Made by a program: the position numbers and the translations under genes
Shown here: positions 38,680-47,357 of the stretch, piece after piece
Layout: every line of letters begins with the position of its first letter
Position numbering within the stretch: the stretch's first letter is position 1
Assembly: GCA_016178595.1 (NCBI GenBank)
Contig: JACOSY010000059.1
Span: 1 to 64,000, forward strand
DNA from: Ignavibacteria bacterium
GTDB taxonomy: Bacteria > Bacteroidota > Ignavibacteria > UBA10030 > SZUA-254
DNA: 64,000 nucleotides
Reading direction: 5' to 3'
The notes under the pieces: generated by a model
What the model saw: only the letters and a program-made list of their open reading frames with translations
Databases searched by the model: none
What the model was told of the DNA's origin: nothing

Positions 38680-39993
38680 CTAACGAAGGTTCAATGCTCG
38701 CACGAGCCACAGGCTCAAGTCCGGCACATACGTGATGAATATAAGAGCAAGCAGCAGAAGACCAATGTACGGCAAGGTTGCCTTGACCACGGTTGCGACC
38801 GGTTTCTCAAATCTATAACTTGCGATGAACAAATTCAAGCCTACGGGAGGAGTCAGATAGCCGATCTCCAGGTTCGTCAGGAAGATAATTCCCAGGTGGA
38901 GCGGATCGACGTGGTACGCCGTCGCAATCGGGATGATCAGGGGTACGACGACGATGATTGCCGAGAAAATATCCATCATCATGCCGACGATCAGGAGAAA
39001 GATATTCAGCAGGACGAGAAACACCGCCTTACTTGAAATGAACTGCTGAATGAGCGCGAAGAGCTTCACCGGCACTTCCTGGTCAATCAGATAGTTCGTC
39101 AGTCCCATGGCGCAACCCAGGATGACGATGATCGCACCCACGAGCACCATGCTTTCGCGCATCACTCGCGGAATATCGGTGAAGAGTTTCAAGTCACGGT
39201 AGATGAATACCTCGACGACGAGGACGTAGAATGCCGTGATCGCAGCAGCTTCGGTTGCCGTGAAGTACCCGCCATAAATTCCACCGAGGATAATGAACGG
39301 AAGCGGAATCTCCCATGCGGCGGCTTTCGCCGACGTCCAAACATTGTTCCAGGAGAAAGGAACCTGGGGCACCTTCGCCCGGATCCCGTGACGGACTGCG
39401 TACGTGGAAAGAATGATCACGAGGAGCAGGCCGGGAATTAATCCGGCCGCAAAGAGCTTATGCACGCTGACATCGGGAACGCTTCCGGCTGCGGTGCCTG
39501 CATTCGAGGCGACCATCGAATAGAGAATGAGCGGCAAGCTCGGCGGGAAAAGGAGTCCGAGGCTTCCCGATGTTGTCAGAAGGCCGAGTGAGAAGCGCTC
39601 GGAATATTTTTCCTGAATGAGGATTGGATACAGCAAGCCGCCAAGCGCGATGATCGTAACACCGGATGCACCGGTGAAGGCTGTGAAGATTGCGCACGAG
39701 ACGAGCGCGACGACAGCGAGTCCACCGGGAATCCACCCAAAAAACGCTTGCGAGAGTGCAACAAGTCGTTGCGGCGTCTTGCTCTCTGCGAGAACATAGC
39801 CGGCAAATGTAAAGAGAGGAATGGCGATGAGCGTTGAAGCGCTGGAGAGACGATAGAGTTCGACGATGATGGCAGAAGTGTCGATCCCTTCAGCTGAAAA
39901 TGCAAGAAGTGCAACCGCTCCGATAATGGAAAATAGCGGAGAGCCGAGGAACGCCAGGGCGATGAGCAGAAGTGCGATGAGAAGAGTCTCCAT
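38680..39993 (-). CDS. dctM: TRAP transporter large permease (DctM)
   Basis: LIAIPLFTFAGYVLAES; GASGVTIIALGGLLYPIL; NLEIGYLTPPVGLNLF. Confidence 0.95.
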   Translation of the reverse strand: METLLIALLLIALAFLGSPLFSIIGAVALLAFSAEGIDTSAIIVELYRLSSASTLIAIPLFTFAGYVLAESKTPQRLVALSQAFFGWIPGGLAVVALVSCAIFTAFTGASGVTIIALGGLLYPILIQEKYSERFSLGLLTTSGSLGLLFPPSLPLILYSMVASNAGTAAGSVPDVSVHKLFAAGLIPGLLLVIILSTYAVRHGIRAKVPQVPFSWNNVWTSAKAAAWEIPLPFIILGGIYGGYFTATEAAAITAFYVLVVEVFIYRDLKLFTDIPRVMRESMVLVGAIIVILGCAMGLTNYLIDQEVPVKLFALIQQFISSKAVFLVLLNIFLLIVGMMMDIFSAIIVVVPLIIPIATAYHVDPLHLGIIFLTNLEIGYLTPPVGLNLFIASYRFEKPVATVVKATLPYIGLLLLALIFITYVPDLSLWLVRALNLR

Positions 39994-40532
39994 CAGCGCT
40001 CGAGCGTTGGAACGTTCGGTTGAGGCAGCGATTGTTCTGTTGGATTGTTTGCCTCAATGATGTGTTCGATCATCCGAATGAAAAATCGGAATGCCATCAA
40101 ACCAAAACCGACCGGAATAATCACCTGGAACCACCGCGTGGGGAAATTCATTTGGCCGATCGTGAACAGCACCTCGCCCGATCCTTCATTCATCAGAAAA
40201 ATCCAGCCGGCTTTCGCCAATGCGCCTGTGACAATCGCTGCGAAGAGATTGGTGAGGCTCCGGATGAGATGTGTGACTTTCACGGAGGTGAAACGAGTGA
40301 CGATATCGAGGTTGATGTGCTTCTCGTGGCGCGTGGCAAGTGAGGCGCCAAGGAAGCCGACCCACAGAACAAGGTGGCGCAGGAATGGATCGGCCCATAA
40401 GAAGCTGGTGTCGAACAAGTTGCGGAGGATGACTTGCGCGAACGCAAAGCATATCATCACCGTCAGCAGACTAACAACAAGTGCGCTTTCCACCCATGAG
40501 AGTACGCGGCTGATCGCGCTGAGTACGTTCAT
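39993..40532 (-). CDS. dctQ: TRAP transporter small permease (DctQ)
   Basis: VILRNLFDTSFLWADPFLRHLVLWVGFLGASLATRHEKHINLD. Confidence 0.9.
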   Translation of the reverse strand: MNVLSAISRVLSWVESALVVSLLTVMICFAFAQVILRNLFDTSFLWADPFLRHLVLWVGFLGASLATRHEKHINLDIVTRFTSVKVTHLIRSLTNLFAAIVTGALAKAGWIFLMNEGSGEVLFTIGQMNFPTRWFQVIIPVGFGLMAFRFFIRMIEHIIEANNPTEQSLPQPNVPTLER

Positions 40533-41656
40533 TTCGATGTCTTGATGTGACTCTTTCCCTGGCTTGCCCGGTAGTCGTAGACCACCTTCTCAAGGCGGTT
40601 CAGCACGTCCTCCGAGAACAGCTTGCCAACCAACATCCGTCGGGCGTTCTTTCCGATCTCATCATACGAGGCGAGCACCTCCTTCGATGGAGCCTCAACG
40701 ATCGTGATGCCGTTCTTCTTCATCGTCTCGATTGCTTTCTCGTTATCCTTTCGGCTTAGCATCGTTAGCTTCTGCATGAACTTCTTGCCGTTCCGGAGAA
40801 GAATTTCCTGAAGGTCGGCGGGCAGCTCATCGTACTTCTTTTTTGAAATTACCACTGCACCGGCTGCGTTCGCAAGCGGGACGTTGAGCATATATTTGAC
40901 GTGCGAAAACCACTGGAAGCCAATGGCCGCGAGTGGGGGCGAGTAGACGGCGTTGATCAAACCGGTTTGTAGCGACGTGAGAACGTCGGTGATGGTGAGT
41001 GGAATCGGATGAATGCCGATAGCCTTGAACGCTGCCCCGGCAATTGGGTCACCTTCCCACATCCACATCTTCACGTTCTTCATGTCGTCGGCAGTTCGCA
41101 CCGGCGTGTTGCTGAACACGTAGACGAATCCGACTTCCGCCCAGCCAAGGTTGATGAAACCATTCTCTTCAATCGCCTGGTTGAGCTCGTTGTTGAACGC
41201 GCGGTAAACCGTGTCCACTTCCGCATACGACTTAAAAAGAAACGGCGAATCGAGGACGCGAACCTCCGAGGCAATCGTCGTCAATCCGTTGCCGCTGACG
41301 CCGGCGCTGTGGAGCTGGCCGAGCTTGATTTTTCTCAGATAATCCTTTTCGTCGCCCTGCGACATCCCGGCGTAAATCTTGAAGCCGAGCCGTCCGCCGC
41401 TTTCCGTGCGAATTGCTTTGTCGTATTCCCGCATCACCATCATCCACGTCGTTCCTTCGGGTGCGACCGTGGCAAATTTAATGGTGTATTGCTGTGCGCT
41501 TGTGAAAGTGCTTGCGAGCAGCAAGGAAAGGATCAATGCAAAAAATGTTGGAACCCTCACCCCCAGCCCCTCTCCCACTGGGAGAGGGGCGGCTCCGACG
41601 CCAGTCGGAGACGGGGCGAGGGTCTCATGTGAAACTCTTTTTAACCTGCGATGCAT
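40529..41656 (-). CDS. dctP: TRAP transporter substrate-binding protein (DctP), N terminus altered by a palindromic repeat
   Basis: YTIKFATVAPEGTTWMMVMREYDKAIRTESGGRLGFKIY; GWAEVGFVYVFSNTPVRTADDMK. N-terminal TLAPSPTGVGAAPLPVGEGLGVRVP is repeat-encoded. Confidence 0.9.
   Translation of the reverse strand: MHRRLKRVSHETLAPSPTGVGAAPLPVGEGLGVRVPTFFALILSLLLASTFTSAQQYTIKFATVAPEGTTWMMVMREYDKAIRTESGGRLGFKIYAGMSQGDEKDYLRKIKLGQLHSAGVSGNGLTTIASEVRVLDSPFLFKSYAEVDTVYRAFNNELNQAIEENGFINLGWAEVGFVYVFSNTPVRTADDMKNVKMWMWEGDPIAGAAFKAIGIHPIPLTITDVLTSLQTGLINAVYSPPLAAIGFQWFSHVKYMLNVPLANAAGAVVISKKKYDELPADLQEILLRNGKKFMQKLTMLSRKDNEKAIETMKKNGITIVEAPSKEVLASYDEIGKNARRMLVGKLFSEDVLNRLEKVVYDYRASQGKSHIKTSK
41556..41628. repeat. 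Palindromic element in the 5' end of the dctP ORF
   Basis: accctcacccccagcccctctcccactgggagaggggcggctccgacgccagtcggagacggggcgagggtct. Confidence 0.8.
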
Positions 41657-41677
41657 AGAATCCTTCGTCTCTTTCAG

Positions 41678-42544
41678 TTAGAATAATTGATCGATCTGTT
41701 GTCGTAACAATCGCGCTTTCTTCTTCGCGATTGCATTCGAGAGCCGTGCCTTCGGGAGAACATCGAGCGAGGTTGTATCGACTCTCGTCAAGCACGATTC
41801 GAAGAGTTCCCGGTCCTGCGTCTGTACGGCGTACGTCTTGGCATAAAAGATATACGCCATCAAAAATTTTCCATCACTGATGCGAAAACATTCCTCGAAG
41901 TGCTTTCGTGAAGAGTCGCTATCGCCGCCGAACATCTTCGGTCTCGCGCCGTAGAGTGTGCCGAGAAAGAAGTGCGGTCCGCCGTAGAAATACGTCGGGT
42001 CTTTGTCGAGGACGAAGCGCATCATCGTCTCGATCTTCGGCAAGTCGGCAAGGGCAGAGGGATCGGTGAGGCTCACATTCACATAACTTCCCCAGCCGAT
42101 GGCTGTCCAGAAGATCGCCGGCACGTCATCCGTTGAGAACGAGGCAAGAGCAGTGCGGAGTTCCTCCGGACTCTTGCCGAGGGCGTTGCGGAACTTCTCA
42201 TTGCGGTTGAGAATGCGGAGGCCGTAATCCTTGCCGCGCAGGTAAAGCTCGCGTGCGCGATCCAAACTATTGTCTTCGGCGTCTTCGGCAAAACCCAGAG
42301 CGTAACTGGAGTAACCTCTTGAAGCGAGTAGGAGATACTCTTTGTTGTCGGGATCTTTGCGGATGACGGTTTCGAGGAGCTTGAGGTTCGAGGCAATACT
42401 CTTGTCGGCAATATCCAGATCTTGTTCTTCATTGATGACCTCGAAGCCGGTATCCATGATGCCGCCGATGGAGTTGAGTGCGATCTGCTGGATGCAGCCG
42501 GAGAAGAACAGTGTGATAAGTATTGCGAGAGAAGAGGTCTTCAT
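41678..42544 (-). CDS. TRAP transporter TatT-component family lipoprotein
   Basis: Lipobox LFFSGCIQ; FWTAIGWGSYVNVSL; PTYFYGGPHFFLGTLYGARPKMFGGD. Confidence 0.85.
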   Translation of the reverse strand: MKTSSLAILITLFFSGCIQQIALNSIGGIMDTGFEVINEEQDLDIADKSIASNLKLLETVIRKDPDNKEYLLLASRGYSSYALGFAEDAEDNSLDRARELYLRGKDYGLRILNRNEKFRNALGKSPEELRTALASFSTDDVPAIFWTAIGWGSYVNVSLTDPSALADLPKIETMMRFVLDKDPTYFYGGPHFFLGTLYGARPKMFGGDSDSSRKHFEECFRISDGKFLMAYIFYAKTYAVQTQDRELFESCLTRVDTTSLDVLPKARLSNAIAKKKARLLRQQIDQLF

Positions 42545-42792
42545 TCGTCGTTAATATACAAAATGTTGGAAAGAAGTGAAAGAAAAGGGATACGAGATGC
42601 GGGTTATTCCTCGTCGTCACCCTCGCGTGCGAATCCGTTCTGTAACCGCTCTTGCCGTCAGTGGAAGCGGAGCGTCGAGAAGGATACACTCCCAACAGAA
42701 GACCGTGGGAGCGAGAGGAAAATATCCCGCGACAGGCGGGGAATCACCCCACTATTTGTTATTTTTCTTCCACAAATTGATTGCGGAACCGG

Positions 42793-45700
42793 TTACCTTC
42801 CGGCTTTTTCTATTTCCCCAACGATCTTCATCGTCTCGACACTCACCGTGCAAACGCGCTTGAGCAAATCGATCACGTGGTCTTTGTAATCTGCAAAGCG
42901 GTAGGTGTTGAACTTTTCGGCGATGGTGGGATCGGAGGGTTTCTTTTCTTTGTATTGATCGAGCACCCATTCAAGCGCCGAGCGGTTGCCGAGTTTGTAG
43001 TCCCATGCTTCTTTGGGGACGCCGGTTAAGAATGTAAGCTCGTCTATTTCGATGATGCCTTTTTCTTTATCGGCCTTCAGTTTGACTTTTATTTTGGGTT
43101 TCTTGTCGAACATCGGTTCCGGTTCCGAGACTTTCATGAATATTTCCTTTTGGCGTTTCGTCTCCGCCTTGACTGTGTACGTGTTTTCTTTTAGCGCGAA
43201 CGGTGTTGCAGTTTCGTAATTGATGTGCAGCTCCATCAACTCTTTGCCCCACTTCGCCCATTGCCAAAAATCTTTGTAGAATGGAATGCGCGGGAACTCG
43301 CGCTTGAGGTTGAGCTCGTATTTCTTGCGGTAGGCGGGATTGTGCAAGACGGCGTAGACGTAATGGAAAATATCTTCTTTGGTTATTGACACACCCCTAA
43401 ATCCCCTCTCGAGAGGGGACTTGCCCGTTGGGAGGGAGTTCAACTCCCGACCTTTGCGGGCATGTGGGTCGGGAGCGAAGCTCCCTCCCAGCTCTGTATA
43501 ATGTTTCCGAAACTGCTCCAGCCCCCAATCGGTGATGTTCTCCATCCGCTCGCCTTTTTCATTGTAGCGGTAGAGAGGAAGACATTGGCTGATTCCGTTT
43601 CCTTGTTTCAATATTCCAGCATCAAAAACAATATTTGAAACACAAACATAGAGTTCATGGGAGGAGGCAATGCTTAAGAATGAAATGACTTTATTGTCAA
43701 ATTCGTTTCTAAACCCAAAGATGTTTTCCTGTTGATAAATCCTATGTGTATAGATTCTATCAAAGTAGAGTCTCTTTTTTGTGAATGGTCTAAAAAGGCA
43801 ATTGACAATACTGTTCTTTTCATATTTGAGCTTATCACCTTTCACTAAATGACTTTCAATTTCAGAACCAAACTTTATCGTGCGATTTACAAAATCATTG
43901 ATCGGAATTTTCTTATCTGATTGCCTCCATCTGTCTTGTTCCGAATCATAAAACTTACAAAAGAACCCCACTTTCTTCTCTAATGAAATATCTTCAAAAT
44001 CATAAGACCATTCATCACGTGCTGTTATAATTCCGTTAGAGAAGAGTTCAAAAACTGCTTTTTGATTTCTACCGGATTTCACATCCTTAGCAACGCAAGG
44101 AATTAATTCATCAAAATCATTATCCGCAATGTTTATCCAGTTGTGGTTTTTGTCCGGGGTAATTTTGTCGAAAGGAATATCTTCCATCCTATTATTCGCA
44201 AACCAATCCCATTTCTCTTGCTTTCGCCATTCATCGGGCATGCTCATGTATTCGATCTTGCAAGCATCTTTTTTCTTCTCGCTCTTCACCAAAAACATCA
44301 CCGCAACGCCCGTTTGTATGCCGAACACGTTGTGCGTTGTGCCGGCAATCTTCGGGTTGGCGCGCACGTCGCTCTTCGTATCGATGATATAGCAATGCGC
44401 AAAATCGCTCTCCACGCATTTGCGGAAGCCGTCGAACGTTCTGCTGTCGATAAAACTGCGGTTAGTGATAAAGGCAATCACGCCATTGGCTTCGATCCTG
44501 TCCATTGCCCAGCGGTAAAATCGGGCGTACATATCGTACACTTTTGTTTTCTGTGCGGTGCTGTATTTTATGTAGGTGTCTTTGATGCGCTTGTCGATGG
44601 AGGGATACTCTCGGTTTTTATTGTTCTCGTTTTCATTTTTCTGGTTGGCGTTATACGGCGGGTTGCCGATCACCACGGAAATCTTCTTCGTGTTCTGTTT
44701 CTGTATTCTCTTTGAGTTTTCCGCCGTGAATTGAAACATGCTTGTTTGCAGTCCGTGCCCCGTCGCAAGCTTTACCCTCAGCCCGGCGATGTTATCGAGC
44801 GTATCGACGAAGCAGATGTTCGGGAACTCTTCGTAATACTCCATCTTCTGCTTGAACGTAAACTCGATGTTCAGGTTGGCGATGTAATACGGGAGGATGG
44901 CGACCTCGTTGGCGTGGATTTCATTTTTATATTTATACGGAAGCGATTGCTTGGGACACTTGTCGATCATGTTGCAGATGAACGTTCCTGTGCCCGTTGC
45001 GGGATCGAGGATTTCCACGTTCTTATCCCACAGCACGCGCTTGAAATGTTTCTCCAGCAGATGGTTGGTGCTGTCGATCATGAAATTCACGATCTCGTTC
45101 GGCGTATAGACCACGCCGAGGCGGTCGGCTGCCTTGGGGTTGTACGCCTTGTAGAAGATTTCGTAGAGGGCTTTGAGAAATTTTTGCTTTTCGTGGTGGT
45201 CGGCGATGCCAGCGGCGGTGGCGTTGATAGCGTCGTAATAATGCTCGATGCTTCCAAGCAGGTTCTTGCGCTCGCTGTAGGAAAACAAAATGCCGATGAG
45301 TTTTTCCAACTCGCTGGCAATGTTATTGTGTTTGTGAAACTCGGGATCGTCGAATATCTTGTTGAAGATGTCGCTCGTGAGGATGTGCTGGATCATCATC
45401 TCGCGCACGTCGTCGGGCGTGATGTCCGGGTTGATCTCGGCTTTGCAGAGCTCCAAGAAACTTTCGCTGACGGCGACAAAATTCTTGTTCTTCTTCCGCG
45501 CTTCTTCAATTCTTGTGCGGAGCGTTTCAAGGATGGTAGGGATGTCTTCCTGGAATTTTTCCAGCGCCTCGTTGAACCTGCGGACTTCGGGTTTTTCAAA
45601 ATGTACGAAGGCATTGAGGATGCGGTCAAGCTCCTCCGGCTTGTGCATATCGATCCGCATCGTCTCTTCGCCGTTCTGATATAAAGCGGCAGTGTTGCTG

Positions 45701-46023
45701 TCTTCAAAAAGAATATTGGTAAGCGGGTAGCCCTTCTTGATCTTCTTCTCGATCTCTTCGTCGAGGTCGAGGGCTTCGTCCTTGCTCTCCCAGTAGCCAT
45801 AGTCAAGTCGCAAAACGTTTTTCAGCGTTCCATCGGGAGTGACATCTTTGCCTTTTGTTCCACGGACTGGAAGCTCAGCGACGAGCACGAGGTGTTTCTT
45901 TTCGGCGTAATGGTTCAGCAAATTGTAGAACTCATTCCGCACCGAAGTCTCCTTCTTCGATCCTCCGTACTGGATGAGCTTCTCAACCTTGTTGTAATAT
46001 TCGGAGATTATCGTCGTCGACAT
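42793..46023 (-). CDS. Single-chain restriction-modification enzyme (Type ISP/IIG-like, no helicase), N6-adenine methylase with fused nuclease-like N terminus
   Basis: LDYGYWESKDEALDLDEEIEKKI (PD-(D/E)xK-like), DRLGVVYTPNEIVNFMI, LDPATGTGTFICN, VIGNPPYNANQKN, C-terminal KEDIFHYVYAVLHNPAYRKKYELNLKREFPRIPF. Confidence 0.9.
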   Translation of the reverse strand: MSTTIISEYYNKVEKLIQYGGSKKETSVRNEFYNLLNHYAEKKHLVLVAELPVRGTKGKDVTPDGTLKNVLRLDYGYWESKDEALDLDEEIEKKIKKGYPLTNILFEDSNTAALYQNGEETMRIDMHKPEELDRILNAFVHFEKPEVRRFNEALEKFQEDIPTILETLRTRIEEARKKNKNFVAVSESFLELCKAEINPDITPDDVREMMIQHILTSDIFNKIFDDPEFHKHNNIASELEKLIGILFSYSERKNLLGSIEHYYDAINATAAGIADHHEKQKFLKALYEIFYKAYNPKAADRLGVVYTPNEIVNFMIDSTNHLLEKHFKRVLWDKNVEILDPATGTGTFICNMIDKCPKQSLPYKYKNEIHANEVAILPYYIANLNIEFTFKQKMEYYEEFPNICFVDTLDNIAGLRVKLATGHGLQTSMFQFTAENSKRIQKQNTKKISVVIGNPPYNANQKNENENNKNREYPSIDKRIKDTYIKYSTAQKTKVYDMYARFYRWAMDRIEANGVIAFITNRSFIDSRTFDGFRKCVESDFAHCYIIDTKSDVRANPKIAGTTHNVFGIQTGVAVMFLVKSEKKKDACKIEYMSMPDEWRKQEKWDWFANNRMEDIPFDKITPDKNHNWINIADNDFDELIPCVAKDVKSGRNQKAVFELFSNGIITARDEWSYDFEDISLEKKVGFFCKFYDSEQDRWRQSDKKIPINDFVNRTIKFGSEIESHLVKGDKLKYEKNSIVNCLFRPFTKKRLYFDRIYTHRIYQQENIFGFRNEFDNKVISFLSIASSHELYVCVSNIVFDAGILKQGNGISQCLPLYRYNEKGERMENITDWGLEQFRKHYTELGGSFAPDPHARKGRELNSLPTGKSPLERGFRGVSITKEDIFHYVYAVLHNPAYRKKYELNLKREFPRIPFYKDFWQWAKWGKELMELHINYETATPFALKENTYTVKAETKRQKEIFMKVSEPEPMFDKKPKIKVKLKADKEKGIIEIDELTFLTGVPKEAWDYKLGNRSALEWVLDQYKEKKPSDPTIAEKFNTYRFADYKDHVIDLLKRVCTVSVETMKIVGEIEKAGR
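43389..43495. repeat. Composite palindromic element inside the R-M coding sequence
   Basis: Two GGTCGGGAG...CTCCC units (43429-43452, 43467-43490) plus CCCCTAAATCCCCTCTCGAGAGGGGACTTG. Confidence 0.85.
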
Positions 46024-46147
46024 AAATGGTTGAAACTCAAAAAGGTGTTTTCAGCTAGAATCATGGCGCTCGCGTCAGCAAACCTCGACGTGAAATGTAC
46101 AGCTATTCGAAAGGAAATTCAAGAGCAATGGAGAAGATTGTGAATGT

Positions 46148-46208
46148 GTAGTAGCGAATCCTCGGATTCGCGGTTCTCGGGAACACCGATCTGAGGATCG
46201 GTTACTAC
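46148..46208. repeat. Compound palindrome GTAGTA...TACTAC
   Basis: Outer GTAGTA/TACTAC; inner GAATCCTCGGATTC and CCGATCTGAGGATCGG. Confidence 0.7.
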
Positions 46209-46258
46209 AACTCGTTTGTGTAAGATAACGAAGGTATGATTTTCTGGAAAACACCCGA

Positions 46259-46292
46259 AGGCAGGCTTAGTGTCGACGTGCCAAGCCTGCCT
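46259..46292. repeat. Perfect 10-bp inverted repeat AGGCAGGCTT/AAGCCTGCCT
   Basis: 46259-46268 and 46283-46292. Confidence 0.75.
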
Positions 46293-46489
46293 CCCACTTC
46301 TCCCACTCTGTCTCTACCGGGCCCAACGAATGTGGAGCACTCATCGGGAAAGGTGTTGTCGGTCTTACGCGGCGTTCTTCACCTCAGCCGCTTTCTTCTG
46401 CTGCCTGAGCAGACAACACAATGCAACGCTTCTTTCTTCATCCGTGAAGTTTTCGCACGTTTGCCGGAAGAACCTTTTGGCTTCTCCGA

Positions 46490-46900
46490 ACGAAGATTCG
46501 ACTTGCCTGAGAAAACATTTAGCCCTCGTGAAGGAGCTTCATGCCATCGTAATGAAAGATCGGAGACTCGTGAAGGAAGATTTGGCTCTTCGAATGGAAG
46601 ATTTGACAGATGAAATCGAACATTTGGCTTCTAAATATTTCCGATTCAAGTTCTTGCCTGACAATGCATTACCGGCGGTCGGAAATTGTTGACTCTGCAA
46701 TAGAAGCTATTGGACTTGCAATGGAAGCTGTTGCCACTACAACAGAAGCCACTGATGAGTGTGAAGAAGCTATTGGAAGGTCAAAAGAAGCTACTGGAAG
46801 ATGGATAGAAGCAATCGACATCTCAAATGAAGCTGCCGGTCTGCGTGACGAAGCCTCAGAGGATGGCGAAGAGGCAATTGGGAGGCGTGAGGAATCGTTC
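46490..46900. repeat. Degenerate 21-bp-period tandem repeat tract encoding heptad-like peptides
   Basis: Minus frame: SFEMSIA SIHLPVA SFDLPIA SSHSSVA SVVVATA SIASPIA; plus frames also show 7-aa periodicity. Confidence 0.65.
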
Positions 46901-46911
46901 GAGCGACGATT

Positions 46912-46984
46912 GGTAGGACAGGACTCCCGTCCTGTCCCATTACTTGGCCCGCGTGTTCGGACAGGAGAGGACTCCTGTCCTACC
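46912..46984. repeat. Compound palindrome GGTAGGACAGGA...TCCTGTCCTACC
   Basis: 12-bp perfect outer arms (46912-46923 / 46973-46984), inner GGACAGGACTCCCGTCCTGTCC. Confidence 0.75.
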
Positions 46985-46991
46985 GCAGCAG

Positions 46992-47055
46992 CACCATCTT
47001 CCTCCGTAGGTCGGGAGTTGAACTCCCTCCCAGCGTGGAAGGGTGGTTGGCTGGG
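46992..47055. repeat. 64-bp duplicated unit, copy 1
   Basis: caccatcttcctccgtaggtcgggagttgaactccctcccagcgtggaagggtggttggctggg; one mismatch to 47817-47880. Confidence 0.85.
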
Positions 47056-47087
47056 GATTATAGATTTGTAGGTTGGTACACGATTAC

Positions 47088-47357
47088 CTATTTGTAAATG
47101 TTTCCTCGCCAATCAATGGCTTCAATGTATGCGCGCCGAATCTCAAAATCAAATTCCACAATAATTCTTAGTTTACCGGCGCGGATCCGATAAAACCCAT
47201 CCCATTCCCCTTTGAGTCTCTTGACGTTAACATTGATCTCTTCACCCTAAAATTTCTTCAACGCAAGCTTTATTTCATGAAGGACAATGTCTTCCTGAAT
47301 ATTACTTTTCTGTAAGAACTTAAGAGACCGTGAAGAAAAATCGACTCTCCAGTTCAT
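47088..47357 (-). pseudogene. RelE/ParE-type toxin gene inactivated by an in-frame TAG
   Basis: MNWRVDFSSRSLKFLQKSNIQEDIVLHEIKLALKKF*GEEINVNVKRLKGEWDGFYRIRAGKLRIIVEFDFEIRRAYIEAIDWRGNIYK; internal TAG at 47249-47247; ATGA overlap with the upstream antitoxin. Confidence 0.8.

Noticed and set aside
44731-45684. Long plus-strand ORF (317 aa) opposite the R-M gene
   Set aside because: Antisense shadow of a clear 1076-aa methylase/nuclease; product has no recognisable motifs.
42793-46023. Novel multi-gene defence island around the R-M gene
   Set aside because: Only the single-chain R-M gene and a decayed toxin-antitoxin pair are supported; neighbours are a TRAP transporter and a T9SS cargo gene.
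46236-47112. ORFs 46236-46613, 46270-46692, 46610-47071 and 46669-47112 as protein genes
   Set aside because: All lie over the 21-bp repeat tract and palindromes, and open frames occur in several phases; no convincing start or domain.
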